Assembly (NCBI GenBank): GCA_945643635.1
Contig: CALZFC010000035.1
Span: 559,001 to 623,000 of the forward strand
From: Allodiplogaster sudhausi
Taxonomy: Eukaryota > Nematoda > Chromadorea > Rhabditida > Diplogasteridae
DNA: 64,000 nt
Direction: 5' to 3'
In this document: positions 57,321 to 64,000 of the stretch, piece by piece
Position numbering within the stretch: the stretch's first letter is position 1
Layout of the letters: the number at the start of each line of letters is the position of its first letter
Notes under the pieces: model-generated
What the model was told of the DNA's origin: nothing
The model's input: the letters and a program-made list of their open reading frames with translations, nothing else
Database searches by the model: none
Translations under genes and position numbers: made by a program

Positions 57321-60300
57321 ATGACACCGCCGGCCAAGACGTGCGAGGTGTGCAGCGAGCGCTCGGACGGCGCCCACTTTGGCATTGATGCATGCAGGTA
57401 TAATATCAATTTTTTCATTAGTGATTGGATGCTAAAAATGTATATCTCTATATTTATATATATATATATATGTATATGTTTATATTTATTTTAATCTCTT
57501 CTTTTGACTTCACGTCAAGTTATTCTGAAAAGTAAAAAAAACATTCAAGGAAAATTTTTACAATTTTCTGACATGAGAGAGAGAGAGAAAAAAAAGACGT
57601 GCTGATGAGCCGACCTAAAAAAAATATTTCTCAGAGCGTGCGCTGCCTTCTTTCGACGATCGGTCAATCTTCGCCGTCACTACGTCTGCAGCAAGAATGG
57701 CCAATGTGACGTCAACAAATGTCAGTGTTAAGAATGTAAAATGTAAAATAGAAAAGTAAAATGTAAAATAGAAGACGAGTTTTTCTTGTTATGCATAATC
57801 CGACTTTTACCGTTATGTTTTCAGCTATTCAAAGTTCTGCTGATCACTCTTATTAATTGTGTTTACTAGAGAGAAAAAGAAAGAAAAGAAATTTCCACAT
57901 CTCTTAACATTGTTTCTGCATTCATGTCTACTACATACGCATTTACTAGTTATAGGTTGCTAGGTGATTGAGAATAAGGTCTGCGTGGGTGATGAGAAGA
58001 GGAGGGGGGGGGGAGCAAAAAGAAAAGTGATGCTTCAAATAATGTTGACTATTCCACAGCCGTCCGCTGCATCTGCCGCGCATGCCGACTGCAAAAGTGT
58101 CTGAAGGCAGGCATGCTTCCCGATTGTTAGTGTGTGTTCGTCTCAAGAAGAATCAAAGTTACAATTAGTTATATCATATGTATGTATATACATACTTATA
58201 CTTATACTTACTTATACTTTATTTACGGCACCGAAGTGACACGTGGATGTTAAAGTTTGCAAAGACAAGAACATATGTATGTACATGCATACATATGTAC
58301 ATTAGTATTAATTATAGTTACAATTAGTTACATCATATGTATATATGCACATATGTATGTACATACATATGTACATACATACATTCATAAGTATTTACGA
58401 ATCCACATAGATGCAAATGTGCTTGTTCCAAAATGAAACAACAGACAAAATGCTGATATCGTACATAAATATGTATATGAGACATCTCTCTTCATCTTCT
58501 TCTTCTTGTAGCCGTCCAACAGCCGCGTGGCTCTCTTGGCACTCGCTCGCCAACGACGTCCGCTTCTCCAAGCGCGAGCAGCAGTAGCGTCACCACGATA
58601 CTGGAAGAGCAGGTTGGAATCTTTCTCTCTGTTCCTCTCTCTCTCACACTATCTCTCTCTCCCTCTTTTTTTCTCTCTTTCTCTCCCGCTCGCTCTTTCT
58701 CTCTCTCTTTCTCTCGCTTTCTCTTTCTCTCACTCTTTGTCTCTCTCTCTCTTTGTCTCTCTCCTTTTCTCTCTCTCTCTCCATTTCTCTCTCTCTCGTT
58801 TCTTCTCTTTCTTATCATGCCCGTTCTTTTATTTTACACTCCATTGTCTTCTTTCTAATCTCGTTTTCCACGGCCCCTTTCAGAAGCAGACGCCCGTGCT
58901 CGACCGCATCGTGGCCGGCTACCGCGACCTGAGCTTCAAGCGACGCGGCTATCTCATCACGAACGGCGATCGTGCGCCATCGAACGGTTGGACGGTACGG
59001 CAGAACACGCAGAATTCTTGATGAGATGTAGAACATGATATTCTATGTAATCGATTTCTTGAAACTTAAAGAAGAATTTAATTTAAAAACATAAAAAAAA
59101 AAAAAATTCACAGTTGCTACTTGTTGGATAGAAAGTGTGGAGATAATAGTGCTCACATTTTATATACATACATATGTAAGTACATACGTATGGAAATACT
59201 TGCATAAATAGTAAGTGGATGCAACGCGAGAGGTGCATATTTGTTGTATAAAATAAATGATTAATTTCAAAAAAATTTGTTAGTTAGTAAATATCTCTTT
59301 GAAGTCACCGCCCGTGCCCGTGAACTGCAACCACGTCGGCAAGATCTCCGAGGCCGAGTACACGCACCTCCTCACCTACGTCATGGGCCACTTCCCACGC
59401 ATGGACGAGTTGACATTTGAGCAGAAGGTAAAAGAGAGTTCTGTTCATTTCAAACGAGTACCATATAAAGGATTTCTTTTTCATCAGATTTTTTTGCCAA
59501 GCGTAAGCAGCAGTAAATGATCTTAAAAACATGTGCAGGTAGAAGTGTTCTGTAAAGACAAAGATGGACCAATATCCAATATATTAGGGTTAGCCGATCC
59601 TTTTGTCTTACCTGAGAGTTCTCAATAGCAGCTGCTGGTGATGCTGCAGCACATAATGTCATTTCTATTTCGTTTTATCTTCATCGATTAAGATGTGACG
59701 TGACCGAAGAGAATATCATGTCTTGAGTGATTGACCCTAACAGCCTATCCATGCACCCCCTTTTCAGCTGCTGCTCTACAAGCCCTTCTACTTCCGCGCT
59801 GTGCTCTTCGACACGGCGTACCAGACGTCGTTGCGCGAGCTGAGCCAGCCAAGCTCCCGTCTCTACCTCCAGGACGGCAACTACATCCTGCTCGCCGATC
59901 TCACCACCTTCTTCGACGGCGACGACCTCATGAACACAGAGGATGCCATTCGGTGAGTGGTGTCGAACCACAATTGAATTTGATCTAGGATAAGATGAAA
60001 ATAATCTTTCGATTAGCATTGTATAAAGTAGTTTATAGAAATAACCTGCTAGAATAGTGCACTTTGACTCACAATCAGCTATCTTTATTCATACATAACG
60101 TGAAATAAGATACGAATAAGTTTGTCGACTGTGGTTTTTTTTAGATGTATGCCTTGAAGGCGATAAAAACTAGGTTATAAAATTTGAACTGTTCCTTCTT
60201 TAAAGCGTCTTCGCGCCATCGTGGGAGTTCTATTTGCGCAGCATCATCGGTCCTGCGCAGCATGCGAAGCTTGATGAGGTACCACTTTTAAAATTTTTCA

Positions 60301-61332
60301 AATTTTAAGTTTGGTCGTACTTTTATACATGGTTAATGTGTATTCATGGCATTTACTTATGAATATGAATATTTCTCATTGAATGCTATTCAAATGTTTT
60401 ACTATTGAAAAGAGCGGTCACAACCTAGACTCACTGGATCTTGAAGTAGAACATAAATATTCTTGCATACTTTTGCAGACCGAACTGAACGCCCTTCTCG
60501 CTCTTCTCTATTTCATGGCCGGCACGACGGGCACTACCACAGAGACGGATCAGATCTGCAGTGAGGTAGAGAAAGAGCCCTACCTTGGCGACACTTTCTC
60601 ACAAACAATTTTCTATTAATTTGATCGCTTTTAATTTTATTCTGTAAACACCCATCTCTGCTCTCTGCACAGGTGCACGAGGTGATTATCCGCGAGTTGC
60701 TCGCCTACTACTCGACATGCGAGAGTCGCAAGGAGGACGGGCCGAGGCGACTCGGGCATATCCTGCTCATTCTTCCATCACTCATGGCACGTCTCACCAT
60801 CATCCCTTATCATAGCTTGTACTGGAAAAATGTGGAAGCAGCTCAAGACAATTCGGCATACGCCTCCTTTAAAGGAGCCTGACACAAAATATGCCAGAGA
60901 AGAAGTACATTCACACATACTGCATACCTCAGCATTCACTGTTTTAAAAGGCAACGTTCTCATGAACTTCACAGCACAGTATTCTATCCAGAATAAATAT
61001 TTCGAATAAAAAAAAGTCTTGTTAGAAGGAGATTTGATAAATGTGGCGTATATGGTTGAACGAGAACCGAAGCGCATTTCCCATCAATCTATATATTTCT
61101 GGGTTTCTCACAGATACTCCTGTCTCTCTCATATCTCCTTATTGTTAACTGACAACTCTCTCTCAATCGCTATGTCACTGTCTCATTCATTAGTCATCCC
61201 TTCCTTCTCTCAATTTCTCGCTCATTCTCCCTCTCTCTCTCCGGTCTCTTTGTATATAACTTTTGCTTCGCTTCACTCTCCCCGACTCTCACACGTTCGC
61301 TCTTCTCATCTCTTCGTCCTCACCCTTCTGTT

Positions 61333-61376
<44 letters not shown>

Positions 61377-61965
61377 GCCCCTTCTCTCGCTCTTCTTCCC
61401 CAACGTTCACGGATGGCGCTGCTTGCGGACCCTCCCGAGACATTTGTATACATCTAGACACTTTCCTTTCAAAAAACTGCCTAAATTCCTTTACATACAG
61501 GTCTCTTCTTCGATCTTTCTTCCTTTAACAAATGTGCCAATGTGCCTACTTTAGTCGCAATATCAGATGCTTCTTCGCGAATCGGAAAGAATCTTACATA
61601 ATTATATGATATTTTCAGATAAGGACTGCTCCCATAAACGGAGCCATCTTCATTTTTTTGATTTGTATTAGATCATCTGGAAAACACTAACATCAGGTTA
61701 AGAGAATTTTTCATAAATCTTTGGGGCAATTATATCTTTAAAAAAATTATTTTTCAAATTACGATAGCCAAAGCACTTTCTTACGAATTTATAGGATCAA
61801 ACGCTACAGGCAATAAAATAGTGGTTTGAAGTGAGTCTGGCGCCTTAGACCACTCGGCCATCCGTGCACGTACTGGGATATATGTATACGAATTATAGCA
61901 GTGATATTCTAAATCAAAATTTAATTGCTAAAGAGTGAGTGGCAGCGCGTGAGAGAGAAAGAGAT

Positions 61966-61997
<32 letters not shown>

Positions 61998-62206
61998 GGA
62001 GGGAAACGGAGAGAGAGAGAGAGAGAGATTGGAAGAGAGAGAGGCAAAGAAAGAGGCATAGAGAGGGAGAGTGGTTTACTATATACTGTTGTCAGTACCA
62101 AGCCTTCTCGACTGTATCATTACATCAGCGGAGTTCGGAGAACGCCCTCGAGCTCCAATCTTTCGATCTGGAGCTCGAGGGCGTATTCGCCGAGCTTCGC
62201 GAATGA
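57321..62206 (+). CDS. Nuclear hormone receptor (nematode-type NHR), 11 exons, 377 aa
   Basis: Exons: 57321-57397, 57635-57720, 58060-58125, 58512-58612, 58884-58994, 59305-59427, 59768-59952, 60206-60278, 60479-60565, 60673-60786, 62096-62206. These total 1134 nt with all phases consistent. Residues 8-80 form the C4 DNA-binding domain: CEVC…DAC RACAAFFRRSV (zinc finger 1 and P-box), then CSKNGQCDVNK and VRCICRACRLQKCLKAGML (finger 2). A Ser/Thr-rich hinge follows (TRSPTTSASPSASSSS), then a ligand-binding-domain-like helical region (FRAVLFDTAYQTSLREL, LTTFFDGDDLM, PSWEFYLRSIIG) and a C-terminus ending GVFAELRE. It acts in the nucleus as a ligand- or partner-regulated transcription factor (family knowledge). 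The P-box is that of the expanded nematode receptor group. The last intron (1.3 kb) would need a GC donor (atg|gcacgt), so the final exon is less certain. Confidence 0.92.
58620..58800. repeat. (CT)n tract in NHR intron 4
   Basis: A CT/CTTT run of about 180 bases between receptor exons 4 and 5. Confidence 0.92.
59672..59726. repeat. Dispersed repeat R3, fragment
   Basis: ttttatcttcatcgattaag followed by atgtgacgtgaccgaagaga matches the centre of the copies at 8.8 and 9.45 kb. Confidence 0.55.
61330..62080. repeat. (CT)n and (GA)n tracts in the last NHR intron
   Basis: CT run at 61338-61374 and GA runs at 61950-62080, inverted to each other. A tRNA half lies between them. Confidence 0.88.
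61831..61868 (-). pseudogene. 5' half of a tRNA-Leu
   Basis: On the minus strand GCACGGATGGCCGAGTGGTC and TAAGGCGCCAGACTCA match the D arm and 5' anticodon stem of eukaryotic tRNA-Leu(CAR). The sequence then departs at the anticodon loop, and no 3' half or B box follows. It is a truncated, probably retroposed, copy. Confidence 0.75.
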
Positions 62207-62504
62207 CGACGTTCTGAACACTGTGAACGCGAAAAGAGGACGGATGATGGAAGGAGAGACATTTATTATTTCAAGAATTTCAAATGCATTCTAATTTATT
62301 TCTTGATGTTTATTTATTTCTTTCTTTCGGAAGGCATCTTGTAAAAAATAGATTTTTAACTGTTTTTCTTATTGAATTCCCGGATGATTTTAGCCACTTC
62401 ATTATTGTCATTATTTATCTCTAATTGTCCACTTGTAAACTCTCTCTCTAGGTACCCCGCCTCCAAACATTATTGGGTCACGATTGCAACGGAACAACTT
62501 TTAT
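62207..62504. other. Convergent intergenic interval
   Basis: AT-rich 3' flank between the nuclear receptor and the minus-strand gene that ends at 62505. Poly(A)-signal-like strings are common here but not distinctive. Confidence 0.4.
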
Positions 62505-62611
62505 TCAATACATAGCAAAGTGGTTAATAAATAAGAAAGTAATTGTGGCAATCAGCAGTCCGGTGAAGAGGACGGAGAAGTACATAGATGGCGGGCCAGG
62601 CTTCAGCAGAC
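62505..62611 (-). CDS. C-terminal exon with membrane anchor, minus-strand gene
   Basis: After ttgcactttttaag| the frame reads LLKPGPPSMYFSVLFTGLLI then ATITFLFINHFAMY and TGA (62505-62507). It is a single hydrophobic helix near the C-terminus, entered in phase 1. Upstream exons probably lie at 63.8 kb and beyond. The family is not recognised. Confidence 0.6.
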
Positions 62612-62749
62612 CTTAAAAAGTGCAAGCCTCCTAGTCCATTAAAAAAATTAATTAATGATCTTGCCTTGAAATGAAGACATTCTAGATAATGAATCAACAA
62701 GATCAATTTTCAAATTCTAACATGTCGTCATCGTCGTCGGAAGGTTTGT

Positions 62750-62950
62750 TCCTTCCGGTTACTGTACTGTTCCTGCGCGGTTACACACAGCGCAAATAGT
62801 TCCGAACTATTATCACGCTGCGGATAGTTCGGTTTCATTGTTCACCCTGACCGAACTATCATGCCAGCCGGTGATGAACTATTCCGGTGAACTATTGCCA
62901 GCTTGTCCTGCAATAGTTCAATTCGGCTTCCTCACTGTTGAACTATTCAG
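62750..62950. repeat. GAACTATT-rich segment
   Basis: gaactatt or its complement aatagttc appears about ten times, with cacacagcgca near the left side and ccagccgg in the middle. It shares strings with the MITE at 50620-50803. It is probably a related, degenerate element. Confidence 0.5.
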
Positions 62951-63787
62951 AGGATTTTTAAAATTCGAATGACATTTTCCCCACCAATCCCCTTCCATTC
63001 TTCTTTTGTATCTTCAACACTTTCCCCCTCTCTTCCTGTTCCCCCTCTCTTTCTCGCGCTCTCTCTATACTCTCCCTCTCTACGACTCCCCTTCTCATCC
63101 CTTTCCGCCTGCCTCTCTCTCGCTCTAATTTACTTACCCATCTTCTTGTCTCTTCCCTGAACATCTACCGCTTAAGATGTTGGCTGCTGTTCCGAGTCAT
63201 GCAAGCATTGGGCTGTTACAAGAGTTTATTTGTTAAAAAAAATTTTTATCACCTCGCCGCATCCAAGTAAACAACAATCTTCTCTATTTTGACATAAAAT
63301 CAAACAAAAACAACTCAGCTCGGTAATTACACTAACAATTAGGGAGTAATCGATGATAAACTACTATAGAAGTGATGGCAAGATGTTTAGGCGAGTACGG
63401 TCTGCATGAGACTGAGCTTGAAGTCTAGCAATTGTGATGGAATGGGCATATACATGGTGGGTTAAGGCGTACATTGGGAATTATTTTTATTTTTAGTTGG
63501 GCTGTAAGTAAACTGAGCATATTCAGAACCTATAACTATGGTCCGACTAAACAATACGTGCCTACCGTAGTAAGATCAGATCTAAATTTTAAATTAATTA
63601 TTCTTGGTAGGAATTTGTGGGTACATCAGCTTCCACAGGCAACTTCCACACTCCACTATTGCCCGGGATTGCATTTGACCCACCATAACATGCAACCAGT
63701 AGATTTGACAAACCCGCACAATCAACGAGGGCCGGTAATTAGACAGCGTCGGCAGCGGAGATGATTTCAAGAGCGCACTATGATGAC

Positions 63788-63837
63788 ATCCTGGTGAGTG
63801 CAGTTGAATGCCATCGTCAGCTTGTCGACCATCTCGT
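63788..63837 (-). CDS. Probable internal exon, minus-strand gene
   Basis: After gttttctacag| the frame reads DEMVDKLTMAFNCTHQD, with a possible donor gtcatc. On the plus strand the same place has a strong donor-like gtgagt at 63794, so strand is not beyond doubt. Confidence 0.4.
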
Positions 63838-63961
63838 CTGTAGAAAACATGCTTATCTACAGGCCTCTATTATAAGATAATATTCGTTCTAAAGAGGAGA
63901 ACTGGATGAGGTTCTTCTTTGATAATGGTCGCAGCAAAGAGACTTATAAGAATGAACATAC

Positions 63962-64000
63962 CGACATTGTTGGAAGCACGCTCTGTGCACGGAAGTCACG
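63962..64000 (-). CDS. Partial exon at window edge, minus-strand gene
   Basis: RDFRAQSVLPTMS followed by a good donor (tcg|gtatgt at 63961-63956). It runs off the window. It would precede the exon at 63837-63788, but phase does not fit with the obvious acceptor, so the link is unproven. Confidence 0.4.

Overview
The window looks like nematode nuclear DNA. The evidence is many small exons with phase-consistent GT-AG (and a few GC-AG) introns, a C4 nuclear receptor of the expanded nematode type (P-box CRACAAFFRRS), UDP-glucuronosyltransferase (UGT) genes, a eukaryotic tRNA-Gly(UCC) array, and dense GA/CT, AT and ATGT/ACAT microsatellites with several DNA-transposon families. A diplogastrid such as Pristionchus would fit, but I cannot prove the genus from sequence alone.

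Layout. 1-6.1 kb: a one-strand array of 26 tRNA-Gly(UCC) copies built from a 2.75 kb higher-order unit present twice. 6.5-7.35 kb: an 802 bp TA-flanked element with very long inverted repeats. 7.4-8.7 kb: a three-exon membrane-protein gene. 11.4-11.8 kb (minus): a two-exon gene for a 70-aa secreted peptide. 14-15.5 kb: a pogo/Tigger-derived element in an AT tract, the last exon of a minus-strand gene, and a Tc1-like end. 18.6-33.3 kb (minus): at least nine exons of an unidentified Ser/Gln/His-rich protein whose introns are packed with GA/CT tracts, a hAT-type non-autonomous element and a 20-bp minisatellite. 37.6-39.1 kb: a UGT pseudogene. 40.3-43.3 kb: a 12-exon UGT gene of 554 codons. 44.3-50.0 kb (minus): a BED-finger/hAT-transposase-derived gene invaded by a Tc1-like element. 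51.4-54.7 kb (minus): a multi-pass membrane protein built from a tandemly duplicated three-exon cassette. 57.3-62.2 kb: an 11-exon nuclear hormone receptor of 377 aa. 62.5-64 kb (minus): the 3' exons of another gene.

The genes do not form one pathway. The UGT and the nuclear receptor would both fit xenobiotic or metabolic response, but that is family knowledge only. I rebuilt exon structures by eye from splice signals, reading-frame phase and family motifs. No database search was run, and weakly supported exons are marked with low confidence. The most unusual items are the tRNA array, the tRNA-like sequence carried inside a transposon inverted repeat, the exon-cassette gene with one ruined acceptor site, the BED/hAT gene with a triplicated splice acceptor, the gene-converted UGT pair, and the small secreted peptide gene.
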